64,000 bases of DNA from Isoptericola variabilis 225 (GCF_000215105.1 NC_015588.1:1178001-1242000); one strand, 5' to 3'; positions 35,873 through 45,092 are shown, numbered from the stretch's first letter. The notes: generated from the sequence alone by a model not told the origin. Program-made: numbers and translations.

Positions 35873-38800
35873 ATGCCCTCGCACCACAGATCCATCGTCG
35901 CGCGGCTCGTGTCCGCGCTGACGGCCTCGAGCCTCGCGGCCGGCGCGCTCGCCGCCACGGCGGTCCCCGCGGCCGCCGCGCCCGCGACCGAGCTGCCGCC
36001 CCTGCTCATCACCGAGATCAACGTCGACTCCTCCAACCGACCCAACGCCGCCGGCGCGAGCGTGGACGTGTGGGAGTTCGTCGAGGTCCACAACACGACC
36101 GACTCCCCGATCGTCCTCGCCGAGGAGGGGTACTCGATCGTCTACATGAGCGGCTCGACGCCGAAGACGCTCGCGTTCGACCCGGGCACCACGGTCGACG
36201 CGCACGGCACCGTCGTCTTCTGGGCGTACAACTCGACCTACGAGGGCGCGGCCGCCCTCACCGACGACGAGTTCCGCGAGTTCTACGCGGGCCTCGGGAT
36301 CACCGAGCCGTTCCAGCTCGTGCGGCTCACCGGCCAGAACGGGCTCAACAACTCGGGCACGTCGATGTACCTCCGCCGCACCACGGGCGGCGTGACGTCC
36401 GACGTCGCGCAGGTCACCTGGACCGGCACAGACAAGGGCGTGGACCGCACCGTGACGTTCGGCGCGCCGACCGAGGCGGGCAGCGCGGTCCAGCCCGTCG
36501 TCGGGCGGCAGCAGGCGCCGACGCCCGGCACGGTCGACCCGGCGCAGCTCGCGCTGCCCGAGCCGGAGCCCGAGCCCACTGACCCGACGCCGACGCCGAC
36601 ACCGAGCGAGCCCGCGCCCGAGCCCAGCCCGAGCCCCACGGGACCGAGCGTGCCCGAGCCGGGCCCGGTCCCGCCGTCGGACCCCGCCCTGGACGCGCCG
36701 ATCCTCCAGGTCACCGAGGTGGCGCCGGACACGGCCAACGTCGGCGGCGCGGACGCGTACGAGTTCATCGAGGTCTACAACGCCTCGGACGCGCCGGTGC
36801 GGTTCGAAGACTTCACGATCAACTACCTCTACCTCGACGGCAGCCACGTCGTCACGAACAGCGCGCTGTGGCCGGCCACCCCGGCCGACCCGGTGATCGA
36901 GCCGGGCCGCACGCTCGTGCTGTGGATCAAGAACGGCGCCAACCAGCACCTCACCGCGGCGGACTTCAACGCGCACTTCGGCAGCCGCCTCACCGCCGGC
37001 GTCGACCTCGTGGAGATCCACTCGGGCGGCATGGCCAACGGCGGGCTGCGCGGCATCCAGGTGCAGACCAACACCGGGCACGTCGTCTCGCGCGCCGACT
37101 ACATGAACGACGCGCAGACGGTCGCCGACCGGCCGATCCAGTACCGCTGGGAGTCGGGCACGCGCCAGAGGCTGGTCGGCGTCGACGTCGCCACGCCCGG
37201 CTACGTGTCTCCCGAGCAGGTGCCGGCCGGCCTCGTCGCCACGCCCGAGGACACCAGCGCCCCCGTCATCACCGACCTCACGGGCGGCATCGACGCCCCG
37301 GACACCGACGACCTCGCGCTCGAGCTCGAGGTGACCGACGACCGCCAGGTCCGCACGGTCGCGCTCACGATCGCCGACGACGTCGGCGAGCCGACGACGC
37401 GCCACCTGCGGTTCGACGCGCCGAACCGGTACGCGTTCACCGTCCCGGCGGTCGACCTCTACGGCAAGGCGTGGGTCGAGTACACCGTCACCGCGTCGGA
37501 CGGCACGCACACCTCGACGCTCGGTCCGGTCCGTGTCCAGCTCGAGGAGTCCGAGCCCGCCCCGGTGCGGCTCAACGTCGCGGACGGCCAGCACGTCGGC
37601 GGCGCCACGCGGGTCGCGGGCACGACGTCGGGCGACCCGGCCGGCCTGAGCCTGGCGATCGACGGCGAGCCGGTCGACGGCCTGACCCCCGCGCTCGAGG
37701 CGCCCGCGCTGTTCGCGTTCGAGGCGACCAACACCGACGCGTTCTTCCGCAACGGCGTCAAGCTCGGCGACGACGTGCTCACGATCTTCGACGAGGGCTT
37801 CTACTCGCGGATCGAGACGGTGACGAGCGAGGTGCCGGTCGAGCGCATCGCGCGCGGCGAGGACCTCACCCTCGGCATCTACGCCGGCACCAAGGCGTGG
37901 CCCGAGCCGGACCCGAACGAGAACAACGACGACTTCTCGGCCATGAACCTGCGCCTCGCGCTGCCCGACGGGCGCGTGCTGCGCCCCGAGGTGTGCGCCG
38001 GCGCGGGCGAGGGGCAGGCCGAGACCGTCCGCGAGTGCCCGGACCCGGCCACGCGCATCGGGTTCTCCGACGCCAACCAGGTCTACTTCCTCGCGACGTT
38101 CCGCATCCCCGACGACGCGTTCGACTCGCTCGCGCACACCTGGGACACCACCGCGGTCGCCGACGGCGAGCACACGGTCAGCGCGACCGCCGGCGAGCAG
38201 AGCGTGACCCGCACCGTCGTCGTCGACAACACCGCGCCCGAGATCACGACCGCGCTCGTCGACGGCGAGACCTACCGCGGCGACATCGAGATCGACGCCG
38301 AGGCGTCCGACGCCGGCTCCGGGGTCGCGTCCCTGACCGCGACGCTCGACGGCGAGGCCATCACCCTGCCGCACGCGACGTCGTCGCTCACCCTGAGCCC
38401 GGGCGAGCACACGCTCGTCCTCACCGCGAAGGACCGGCTGGGCAACACCACCGAGCGCACGGTGACGTTCACGACGCCCGACGAGCGGCCCGACGTCGCG
38501 CTCGGCGAGCCCGCGGACGGCGCGACCGTCCGCAGCGGCGACGTCACGCTGTCGGCGACGGCGGGCTCGGCGAACGGCGACGACCTCGACGTCGCCTTCC
38601 GCAAGGGCTACGCGTTCGACGCCGCGGACGCCGAGGTCAGCGCGTTCGCGGGCACGACGACGGACGCCGCCGCCACCGACCGCGACGGCGCCACCGAGCT
38701 CACCGGCGACGAGCTCGCGAAGCTCGTCGGCACCGACGGCGTGGCGAGCGAGGTCTCCTCGGACACCGAGCTGCCGTACCAGCTGTTCACGGTCGACGTG

Positions 38801-40531
38801 CCCGACGACGCCGGCGAGGACGGACGCGTGCGCATCGCCTGGTCCGGCTCGGCCAACGCCGACGCCAAGGTGCTGCTCTACGTGCTGAACGTCGAGACGG
38901 GCCGGTGGCAGGAGGTCGACCGGTACGTCACCACGGGCAGCGCGGCCACCGAGTTCGAGCTCGGCGGCACCGTGGCGCTCGCGGACCACGTGCGCGACGG
39001 CGAGGTCACGGTGCTCGTGCAGCACTCTGAGGGCTTCGCGGGCACCGCGCGCTCGCCGCGCGACGGGAGCGTCGCGCCCTTCCACCCGGACGCGACCCCG
39101 CGCTCGGAGTACGACTTCACGATCGCGTGGGAGTCGGACACGCAGTACTACAACGACAACCAGGGGCAGCCCGGCGACCCCGAGAACCCCAGCGGGTGGT
39201 ACGCGCACCAGCAGGCGATCCACCGGTTCCTGCTCGACCAGCGCGACGAGCTGAACCTGCAGTACCTCGTCCACACCGGCGACATCGTCGACGACTGGGA
39301 CCAGCCGCACCAGTGGGCCAACGCCGACGCGGCGTACCGCGCGCTCGACGAGGCCGGCCTGCCGTACGGCGTGCTCGCGGGCAACCATGACGTCGGCGGT
39401 GCGCGGGTCGACTACTCGAACTACTCGCAGTTCTTCGGTGCCGACCGGTTCGAGGGCAACCCCTGGTACGGCGGTCAGCTCCAGGACAACCGGGGCCACT
39501 ACGACCTCATCAGCGTGAACGGCGTCGACCTGCTCATGCTCTACATGGGCTGGGGCCCGGGCGACGAGCAGATCGACTGGATGAACGAGGTCATCGCGCG
39601 GTACCCGGAGCGCAAGGTCTGGATCAACCTGCACGAGTACATGCTCACGACGGGCGGCCTGGGCCCGATCCCGCAGCGGATCCTCGACGAGGTCATCGCG
39701 CCGAACCCGAACGTCGTCATGGTGAGCTCGGGTCACTACCACGACGCGTACACGCGCACCGACGAGTTCGACGACGACGGTGACGGCGTCGCCGACCGGA
39801 CCGTGTACTCGATGCTGTTCGACTACCAGGGCCTGCCCGAGGGCGGTCTCGGCTACCTGCGCCTGCTGCACTTCGACAACACCGGCGGCGCTGACGGCAC
39901 CGGCCGGATCGTGGTGCGGACGTACTCGCCGTCGCTCGACGTCTTCAACTCGGACGACGCCGCGCTCAACGACCCGCCCGGCATGCAGGAGTTCGAGATC
40001 CCGTACTCGGCGTTCAGCCTCGAGCCGACGACGAAGACGCTCGCGACCGACTCGCTGCGGGTCGACGTGCTCACGTCCGAGACGATCGCCGCGTTCACGG
40101 GCGTGGCGAGCGGCGAGACGGTCTCGGCGACGTGGTCCTCGCTCGAGGCGGGGGAGCACGGCTGGTACGTCGTGGCGACCGGCCCGTACGGCGGGGTCGT
40201 GACGTCCGAGGTGCGGACCTTCACGACGTCGGGACCGGCCCTCCAGACGGGCACGCCCGTCGTGGTCGGGACGCCGCGGGTCGGGGCGGTGCTGCGCGTC
40301 GACCCCGGGACGTGGGCGTCCGGGACGCAGCTCGCGTTCCAGTGGCTCGTGGACGGTGTGCCGGTCTCCGGCGCCACGGGGCGGACGTACAAGGTGCCGG
40401 CGTCCGACGTCGGTGGTTCCGTGAGCGTGCGCGTCACCGGCACGAAGGACGGGTACGGGAGCTGGAGCGCGACGTCGGCTCCCACCGAGCCCGTGACCGA
40501 CGGCGGCAAGCCGGGGAAGGGGCGCGGCTGA
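35873..40531 (+). CDS. Very large secreted calcineurin-like phosphoesterase with lamin-tail domains
   Basis: The protein is 1552 residues. A signal peptide (~1-36) ends in AAAA. Lamin-tail domain 1 (~40-180) starts LLITEINVDSSNRPNAAG. A Pro/Glu/Thr linker (~225-275) leads to lamin-tail domain 2 (~280-430). Ig/cadherin-like repeats follow (~460-900). The metallophosphoesterase (~1080-1370) shows DFTIAWESDTQYY, LVHTGDIVDDW, GVLAGNHDVGG and SSGHYHDAY, the metal ligands of the family. A final Ig-like domain ends the protein (~1455-1540). It probably acts at the cell surface on phosphoesters; the substrate is unknown. The ATG at 35873 is used because it begins the signal peptide. Confidence 0.9.
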   Translation: MPSHHRSIVARLVSALTASSLAAGALAATAVPAAAAPATELPPLLITEINVDSSNRPNAAGASVDVWEFVEVHNTTDSPIVLAEEGYSIVYMSGSTPKTLAFDPGTTVDAHGTVVFWAYNSTYEGAAALTDDEFREFYAGLGITEPFQLVRLTGQNGLNNSGTSMYLRRTTGGVTSDVAQVTWTGTDKGVDRTVTFGAPTEAGSAVQPVVGRQQAPTPGTVDPAQLALPEPEPEPTDPTPTPTPSEPAPEPSPSPTGPSVPEPGPVPPSDPALDAPILQVTEVAPDTANVGGADAYEFIEVYNASDAPVRFEDFTINYLYLDGSHVVTNSALWPATPADPVIEPGRTLVLWIKNGANQHLTAADFNAHFGSRLTAGVDLVEIHSGGMANGGLRGIQVQTNTGHVVSRADYMNDAQTVADRPIQYRWESGTRQRLVGVDVATPGYVSPEQVPAGLVATPEDTSAPVITDLTGGIDAPDTDDLALELEVTDDRQVRTVALTIADDVGEPTTRHLRFDAPNRYAFTVPAVDLYGKAWVEYTVTASDGTHTSTLGPVRVQLEESEPAPVRLNVADGQHVGGATRVAGTTSGDPAGLSLAIDGEPVDGLTPALEAPALFAFEATNTDAFFRNGVKLGDDVLTIFDEGFYSRIETVTSEVPVERIARGEDLTLGIYAGTKAWPEPDPNENNDDFSAMNLRLALPDGRVLRPEVCAGAGEGQAETVRECPDPATRIGFSDANQVYFLATFRIPDDAFDSLAHTWDTTAVADGEHTVSATAGEQSVTRTVVVDNTAPEITTALVDGETYRGDIEIDAEASDAGSGVASLTATLDGEAITLPHATSSLTLSPGEHTLVLTAKDRLGNTTERTVTFTTPDERPDVALGEPADGATVRSGDVTLSATAGSANGDDLDVAFRKGYAFDAADAEVSAFAGTTTDAAATDRDGATELTGDELAKLVGTDGVASEVSSDTELPYQLFTVDVPDDAGEDGRVRIAWSGSANADAKVLLYVLNVETGRWQEVDRYVTTGSAATEFELGGTVALADHVRDGEVTVLVQHSEGFAGTARSPRDGSVAPFHPDATPRSEYDFTIAWESDTQYYNDNQGQPGDPENPSGWYAHQQAIHRFLLDQRDELNLQYLVHTGDIVDDWDQPHQWANADAAYRALDEAGLPYGVLAGNHDVGGARVDYSNYSQFFGADRFEGNPWYGGQLQDNRGHYDLISVNGVDLLMLYMGWGPGDEQIDWMNEVIARYPERKVWINLHEYMLTTGGLGPIPQRILDEVIAPNPNVVMVSSGHYHDAYTRTDEFDDDGDGVADRTVYSMLFDYQGLPEGGLGYLRLLHFDNTGGADGTGRIVVRTYSPSLDVFNSDDAALNDPPGMQEFEIPYSAFSLEPTTKTLATDSLRVDVLTSETIAAFTGVASGETVSATWSSLEAGEHGWYVVATGPYGGVVTSEVRTFTTSGPALQTGTPVVVGTPRVGAVLRVDPGTWASGTQLAFQWLVDGVPVSGATGRTYKVPASDVGGSVSVRVTGTKDGYGSWSATSAPTEPVTDGGKPGKGRG

Positions 40532-40558
40532 TCGCGCGCTGAGCTCGGTTCGCTGAGG

Positions 40559-40594
40559 AGCCCGGGTGCCCGACGTCGGTCGGGCACCCGGGCT
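40559..40594. terminator. Terminator palindrome, copy 1
   Basis: Sixteen-bp arms start AGCCCGGGTGCCCGAC with the loop GTCG, following the phosphoesterase gene. The same 36 bases recur at 45057-45092. Confidence 0.9.
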
Positions 40595-40602
40595 GTCGTC
40601 GT

Positions 40603-40923
40603 TCACCGGCGGGAGGGCTTCCCGCTGCGCTCCGTCACGCCGGACTCCGCGACGGCCAGCTCGAGCGCATCGACGAACCCGTCGACGACGGTCTTGAGCA
40701 CGCGAGCCTTGTGGAGGGCGTTGGCAGCGGTGTCGCGGTCGTGGACGTCGAACTGGAGCACGGCGGTGCGAGCGCAGTCGGCGACGGTGAGGTGAGCGCA
40801 GACGTCGGTACCGTCGTCGGACACCATGCCGCGCTCGAGAGACACGTCGGCGAGGACGTACGCGCCGGCGTGGTGGCCGCGCTTTTTCAGGAAGGTCCGG
40901 CGGTAGAAGCGGCGAAAGGCCAT
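40603..40923 (-). CDS. Hypothetical protein
   Basis: The protein is 106 residues. The N-terminus is basic (MAFRRFYRRTFLKKRGHHAG), then LADVSLERGMVSDDGTDVCAHLTVADCARTAVLQFDVHD, then helices ending in a basic tail. There is no recognised domain. GAGGAGAG lies before the ATG at 40923, and codon use looks actinobacterial, so it is probably real. It lies in accessory DNA and runs convergent with the phosphoesterase gene. Confidence 0.65.
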   Translation of the reverse strand: MAFRRFYRRTFLKKRGHHAGAYVLADVSLERGMVSDDGTDVCAHLTVADCARTAVLQFDVHDRDTAANALHKARVLKTVVDGFVDALELAVAESGVTERSGKPSRR

Positions 40924-41108
40924 GGTGACTCTCTCCTCGGGGCACACACCCGCCCGAGTGGGCGGGCTTAGTGCCCGAGCGCGGAGGTCACCTGATTCAC
41001 GCCTCGGACGGTAGCAGCGGCGTCCGACAGCCGCTCCGCCGGAGTATCGCCGCGGCTCCGCGCCCGGCACCATGGGAAACGCAGACGTCGCCGAGTCAAG
41101 GGAGAACC

Positions 41109-41612
41109 ATGGTCGACATAGGAGAGTCGCTCGTCGGCGCATACATGCGTCAGGTTCGCCGCTGCCACACCGTGGCGTACAACTCGCGTCCGCCCACAGG
41201 CCAGGGCGAGATCGATGTGATCGGTGTCGCGGGCCACGGCGACGATCGACAGGTCTGGGTCGCGGAGGTCGCCACACATCTCGACGGCCTGCTGTACGGA
41301 AGCGGCAATGCCGACACGGTGCAGAAGATGGCGTCGAAGGTCGCGACCGCCCGCGCATACGCCGCCGAGGTGTTCCCCGACGCCGATCCAATCATCGAGC
41401 TGTGGGCGCCGAACGTTCCCGCGCCTCTGATGGCAGCGCTTCGTGAGGTCGACGTCGTCGTCGTCGGCAACGAGGACTTCACCAGACGGGTCAATGAGCT
41501 GGCGGCACTCGCGAGCGCGTCGACGAGGCTCTCCGGTGATGACGCGTTCCGAATGCTTCAGCTCCTGACGCATCTTCGCGGAGAGGGGCGTCCGCAGTTC
41601 AGCAGCCCTTGA
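41109..41612 (+). CDS. Hypothetical protein with PD-(D/E)XK-like core
   Basis: The protein is 167 residues. Residues ~30-60 read PPTGQGEIDVIGVAGHGDDRQVWVAEVATHLDGL, the order expected for a PD-(D/E)XK nuclease (GEID, then E-V after a strand). The usual EVK is EVAT here, so the catalytic Lys is absent and activity is doubtful. The rest is helical. AGGGAGAACC precedes the ATG at 41109. It is alone in an accessory region between unrelated small genes. Confidence 0.6.
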   Translation: MVDIGESLVGAYMRQVRRCHTVAYNSRPPTGQGEIDVIGVAGHGDDRQVWVAEVATHLDGLLYGSGNADTVQKMASKVATARAYAAEVFPDADPIIELWAPNVPAPLMAALREVDVVVVGNEDFTRRVNELAALASASTRLSGDDAFRMLQLLTHLRGEGRPQFSSP

Positions 41613-41697
41613 ACCAGAGCTGTAGGAGTGCGCCGGCGTCGATGTCGAGCCGAGCGGCTCGACCCTGTGCACCCTGCTGATCCGCGACGGCGACGAG

Positions 41698-41901
41698 GTG
41701 ATCGGCGAGTACGAACGGTCGCAGGCACAGCACATCGAGCGGAAGAAGGCCGAGGTCGCCGCCGCGGCGGACTACCTGCTCGACCTGTATCGCCGGCGCG
41801 GACGGTTCGTCGTGCGGTGGGCCGGAGACGAGCGGGCAAAGGTCGTCAAGGACGAGCTCGGCAACGTCATGGGAAGGATCCCTCCGGAACGCTGGCGGTA
41901 G
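41698..41901 (+). CDS. Small hypothetical protein, start uncertain or 5'-truncated
   Basis: From GTG 41698 the frame encodes 67 residues with IERKKAEVAAAADYLLDLYRRRGRFVVRWAGDERAKVV. The frame stays open upstream to a stop at about 41624, and codons there also look coding (EPSGSTLCTLLIRDGDE), but no ATG or GTG start exists there. It may be a truncated gene fragment. No domain was recognised. Confidence 0.4.
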   Translation: MIGEYERSQAQHIERKKAEVAAAADYLLDLYRRRGRFVVRWAGDERAKVVKDELGNVMGRIPPERWR

Positions 41902-41923
41902 CCCAGCAGGACGCGCGGTGGTT

Positions 41924-42490
41924 CTATGTCGTGCGAGACGACAGCCACGAGAGCGCGACATCCGCCCGCGTGCTGTACTCCGTTGAGACTGACTGGAGCC
42001 GCACCGCAACGAGGTCTCGGTCGACCAGTCCGGCGTCGAGCATGGCCGCCACGAAGTTGCGGTCCTTCTCGCGGAACGCGCACAGCTTCGCGACGCACAG
42101 GTCTTCCTTGTCGAGGCACCACCCGGTGAACCGAGGCTCGCCCAGCGGTGCAGCAGTGTTCGCGTTCTGCACCTTGACCAGGCGGTCACGCCACCCCGTG
42201 GGAAGTATCGCGGTGTCGAGGTCGACCCCGTCGATACTGAAGCCGTGGAGCGCCTCGAACGCGGAGAGCTCGCCGGCAACACCTTCGATGCGGTCTGCCA
42301 GGCTGATGACCTCTTCCTTTGTCGGCGCGATCGGCAGAATGTCGATCTCGACCGACATCGTCGCGGCGGCCGGAAGCTGCGATTCGTCGTAGGTACCGAG
42401 GATCGCCTGGGACCCCACGACGATGACCTCGGTGTGATCGATGATCTGGCATGCCGTGCGGATGGCGTGCTCGAGCTGATCCCTCCGCAT
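41924..42490 (-). CDS. DUF6036-type nucleotidyltransferase, likely toxin of a TA pair
   Basis: The protein is 188 residues. The nucleotidyltransferase pattern is EVIVVGSQAILGTYDE, then SVEIDILPI (metal-binding acid pair), followed by DKEDLCVAKLCAFREKDRNFVAAMLDAGLVD, typical of DUF6036/AbiEii-like proteins. These enzymes can inactivate tRNA by adding nucleotides, for example MenT toxins. The role here is inferred from the fold and the coupled HTH gene. Its ATG overlaps the HTH gene stop by one base. Confidence 0.75.
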   Translation of the reverse strand: MRRDQLEHAIRTACQIIDHTEVIVVGSQAILGTYDESQLPAAATMSVEIDILPIAPTKEEVISLADRIEGVAGELSAFEALHGFSIDGVDLDTAILPTGWRDRLVKVQNANTAAPLGEPRFTGWCLDKEDLCVAKLCAFREKDRNFVAAMLDAGLVDRDLVAVRLQSVSTEYSTRADVALSWLSSRTT

Positions 42491-43008
42491 CAGCTGGCCA
42501 TCCTGAGCACCTCGGACCGCTCCTCCTCGCTGAGGAGCCCCGACATCGGGGAGACCTCACGCATCTCGATCGACCCTCGGTCGAGGCCGGTGAGAACGCG
42601 GTGGAGGCCGGGCAGATCCCCGCGCTCTACCAGGTCGCGCCAGTGCTCAAGGTTCCTCCCATGGGGCTGGCCGGTGACCTGCTCGCCGAGTCGGTCCAGG
42701 TTGCGCTCGATCGTGGGCTTCCACTCCTGGAAGCTGTGACGGTTGAGGTGTGTCGAGAGGCGGCGGTGGAGCTGCCACGACCGACGCTCGGAGCGGGTCA
42801 GCTGGGGGACGATCACGCGCCGCTCGACCTGGAGCCGGAAACCCATGCACGACAGCAGGCGGTCGAGCTGCTCATCACTGAAGTCGACCTTGCCGGAGAG
42901 GAACTGGCTGATGCTCGGCTGGCGAACTCCGCTGAGCCGGGACAGGTGCGACTGGGTGGTGCCCGTCTGGAGCATCACTTCGCGCAGCACCTGTCGACGG
43001 GTCGTCAT
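42490..43008 (-). CDS. XRE-type HTH protein, likely antitoxin partner
   Basis: The protein is 172 residues. The helix-turn-helix (~10-60) reads LREVMLQTGTTQSHLSRLSGVRQPSISQFLSGKVDFSDEQLDRLL. The C-terminal ~100 residues form a helical domain of unknown kind. It is translationally coupled to the DUF6036 nucleotidyltransferase and is preceded by a promoter with repeated TATAGCA sites. Together these suggest an autoregulated toxin-antitoxin or abortive-infection pair. Confidence 0.82.
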   Translation of the reverse strand: MTTRRQVLREVMLQTGTTQSHLSRLSGVRQPSISQFLSGKVDFSDEQLDRLLSCMGFRLQVERRVIVPQLTRSERRSWQLHRRLSTHLNRHSFQEWKPTIERNLDRLGEQVTGQPHGRNLEHWRDLVERGDLPGLHRVLTGLDRGSIEMREVSPMSGLLSEEERSEVLRMAS

Positions 43009-43015
43009 GGAGGCA

Positions 43016-43039
43016 AGTATAGCAAGCCGCGCTATAGCA
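43016..43039 (-). promoter_or_regulatory. Candidate promoter/operator of the HTH-DUF6036 pair
   Basis: TATAGCA occurs at 43018-43024 and 43033-43039 (15-base spacing). On the minus strand a -10-like TATACT (43016-43021) lies close to the ATG, so the first repeat overlaps the promoter. It is a plausible site for the HTH protein. Confidence 0.45.
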
Positions 43040-43134
43040 CCGGTCGGGCAGGGCTTCGTTGTCCGGCGTTGCGTCCAGCAACATGACGCCTAGGCGCCTC
43101 GCAGATGGAGTCGGGGACTAGATCTTGTGACGGG

Positions 43135-43386
43135 CTAACTCTCGATCAGCACGTATCCGCGACGCTTCGATTCCTGGAAGTTGTTGCCCAGCTCATATTC
43201 GACCAGGGCGCTGAAGTTGGCCGGTAGTGTGCAGCCTCCGCCACCTCCTCCGCCGTAGCCGGGCGGATCCTCGTCGGGGCACCTGAGTTCTGGAGGGAGC
43301 CCTCGATGTACTGGGTGGCACATTTCGTGCTGGTGCCCCTTGCGGCAAGCCCAGACCACTCGGACACGGCGATTCTGACCTTCCAT
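43135..43386 (-). CDS. Small Cys/His protein of unknown function
   Basis: The protein is 83 residues starting MEGQNRRVRVVWACRKGHQH. CRKGHQHEMC could bind zinc, followed by ELRCPDEDPPGYGGGGGGGC with a glycine run. GGAGGAGG lies eight bases upstream of the ATG at 43386, so translation is likely. The conserved look of the first half suggests a family common in actinobacterial accessory DNA, but no function is known. Confidence 0.7.
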   Translation of the reverse strand: MEGQNRRVRVVWACRKGHQHEMCHPVHRGLPPELRCPDEDPPGYGGGGGGGCTLPANFSALVEYELGNNFQESKRRGYVLIES

Positions 43387-43579
43387 AGCGACTACCTCCT
43401 CCGGTCGGATTTGACCACCTTGGCGACGCGTCGTAGCCCTAAGCAATGGTTGCCGAGGGTGAAAGGGGCTCGGCGACGGGTGAAACGGTGTGTCGATCAA
43501 CCAAGTTGTGCTCGGCCGGGGCAGTCGGATGTCCAGCCAAAATGCACGAACTCGTGTGTATCGGGCACCGCCAATGTGG

Positions 43580-45029
43580 GGCTCTTCGCCGATCGGGTGG
43601 GGATCAGGTCGTGAGCCCGCCCGCGGCGAGCAGCATGCGTAACCGGTAGTTCTCGCGGTTGCGAAAGCCGCGGGCGAGGCGTCGGTGGAGCTCGATGATG
43701 CCGTTGATGGCCTCGGTGCCGCCGTTGTTCGCCCGGCCGGTGGTGAAGTAGGCCAGGAACGCCTCACGCCAGCGCCTGAGGGTGCGCCCGAGGCGTGCGA
43801 CTTCGGGGATGGGGCAGGTATGGAACGTGGCGAGGACCTTCTCGGCCCGCCGCCTGCCCTCGGCCAGGCTCGTGGCCTGGTAGGCGGCGCGCAGTTGCTG
43901 GGCGCACTGCCAGGCGAGGAGCACTTCCTCGTGCCGTTCGTCGGCCTCGATCGCACGGGCCAGGCGTGCGAGCTGCTTGTCGGTGAGGTTCTCCGCGCCG
44001 GCGCGCAGGATGGTCTGGATGCCGTACAGGGGGTCGCCCTTGCGGCCGCGGTGCCCGGTCGTGTCCTGCTGGACGCGGCGACGGACCTCGTCGACGACCT
44101 GCGTGCCGAGCCTGACGATGTGGAACGCGTCCAGCACGGCGGTGGCGTCGGCGAGCTGGTCGTCGATCGCCGCCTTGTACCCGCCGAACGGGTCCAGGGC
44201 TGCGACGTCGATCCCGGCGCGGAAGTGCGGCCCGCGCTCGCTCAGCCAGTCGGCGTAGGCCTTCTTCGACCGGCCTGGAACCAGGTCGAGCAGCCGGGCA
44301 CGGACCCGTCCGCCTGCGTCGCGGGTCAGGTCGACCATGCCGGTCAGCTCCTTCGGCCCCTTGGTGCGACGCTCGCCGTGGTGCCACAGGTGCTCGTCGA
44401 CACCCAGGCTCGTGACCCCGGCGAACCGGGACTCGTCAGCGGCCAGGCGTTCGAGCTGGGGGCGCACGGCCCGCCACAGCGTCCACCAGCCCACCTGGAG
44501 CCGGCGGGCCAGCCCGGCGATCGTGGCGTGCTCACGGCGTAGCTGCCCGATCGCCCAGCTCACCGCCCGGGTCGTGATCGAGCCCCTCGCCGCGACGAGG
44601 TCAGGGACCTGCTCGGCGAACGTCCCGCGCGCGCAGCGCGCCTCCGGGCACCGCCACACACGTTGACGCCACACGACCCTGACCCGGGTGTCACCGTGCG
44701 GCACGTCGTGCAGGATCCGCCGACGTCGCCCGCGGCTCGCACACACGACCCCGCAGTCCGGACAGCCCATCAACTGCCAGGGCGTCGAGACCGTCACCGT
44801 CATCATCTTCTCGTCGCGCTCTACCGCCTCGACGGCGACCGCGGGCAGCCCGAGCAGCACGTCACAGCGCGAACACGGGCCTGTAGTAGTGGGCGCGCCA
44901 GCGCACCCCGTAGCGTTGGACAACGTCGAGGTCCTCGAGATCGATCAGTGGTTGGCGCTTCTGATCATCGGGGACCTCGACCCCTACGCCCAGCCCGTCA
45001 TCCTGCCCCCACCCGATCTGCGAAGAGCC
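43580..45029. mobile_element. Intact ISL3-family insertion sequence, 1450 bp
   Basis: Terminal inverted repeats of about 28 bases begin GGCTCTTCGCCGATCGGGTG at the left end and GGCTCTTCGCAGATCGGGTG (read inward) at the right end. CAATGTGG is duplicated directly outside both ends (43572-43579 and 45030-45037), the 8-bp target duplication typical of ISL3 elements. One complete transposase gene is inside. The exact duplication implies a recent insertion. Confidence 0.95.
43604..44923 (-). CDS. ISL3-family transposase
   Basis: The protein is 439 residues. A zinc-finger N-terminus has CPDCGVVC and CPEARCARGTF. A helix-turn-helix follows (REHATIAGLARRLQVGWWTLWRAV). The DDE catalytic residues lie in TSLGVDEHLW, VLDAFHIVRL and NNGGTEAINGIIE. 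The stop codon lies inside the left terminal repeat. The far start is TTG at 44923; GTG 44860 is an alternative. It appears complete and potentially active. Confidence 0.95.
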   Translation of the reverse strand: MSNATGCAGAPTTTGPCSRCDVLLGLPAVAVEAVERDEKMMTVTVSTPWQLMGCPDCGVVCASRGRRRRILHDVPHGDTRVRVVWRQRVWRCPEARCARGTFAEQVPDLVAARGSITTRAVSWAIGQLRREHATIAGLARRLQVGWWTLWRAVRPQLERLAADESRFAGVTSLGVDEHLWHHGERRTKGPKELTGMVDLTRDAGGRVRARLLDLVPGRSKKAYADWLSERGPHFRAGIDVAALDPFGGYKAAIDDQLADATAVLDAFHIVRLGTQVVDEVRRRVQQDTTGHRGRKGDPLYGIQTILRAGAENLTDKQLARLARAIEADERHEEVLLAWQCAQQLRAAYQATSLAEGRRRAEKVLATFHTCPIPEVARLGRTLRRWREAFLAYFTTGRANNGGTEAINGIIELHRRLARGFRNRENYRLRMLLAAGGLTT

Positions 45030-45056
45030 CAATGTGGTTTACAGAGGAACCGAGAG

Positions 45057-45092
45057 AGCCCGGGTGCCCGACGTCGGTCGGGCACCCGGGCT
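45057..45092. terminator. Terminator palindrome, copy 2
   Basis: Identical to 40559-40594 over all 36 bases. It lies just past the 3' end of the arabinanase gene. Confidence 0.9.

Noticed and set aside
35846..40945. A 1699-codon minus-strand frame opposite the phosphoesterase gene
   Set aside because: The plus-strand protein has a signal peptide and clear domains; the antisense frame has none.
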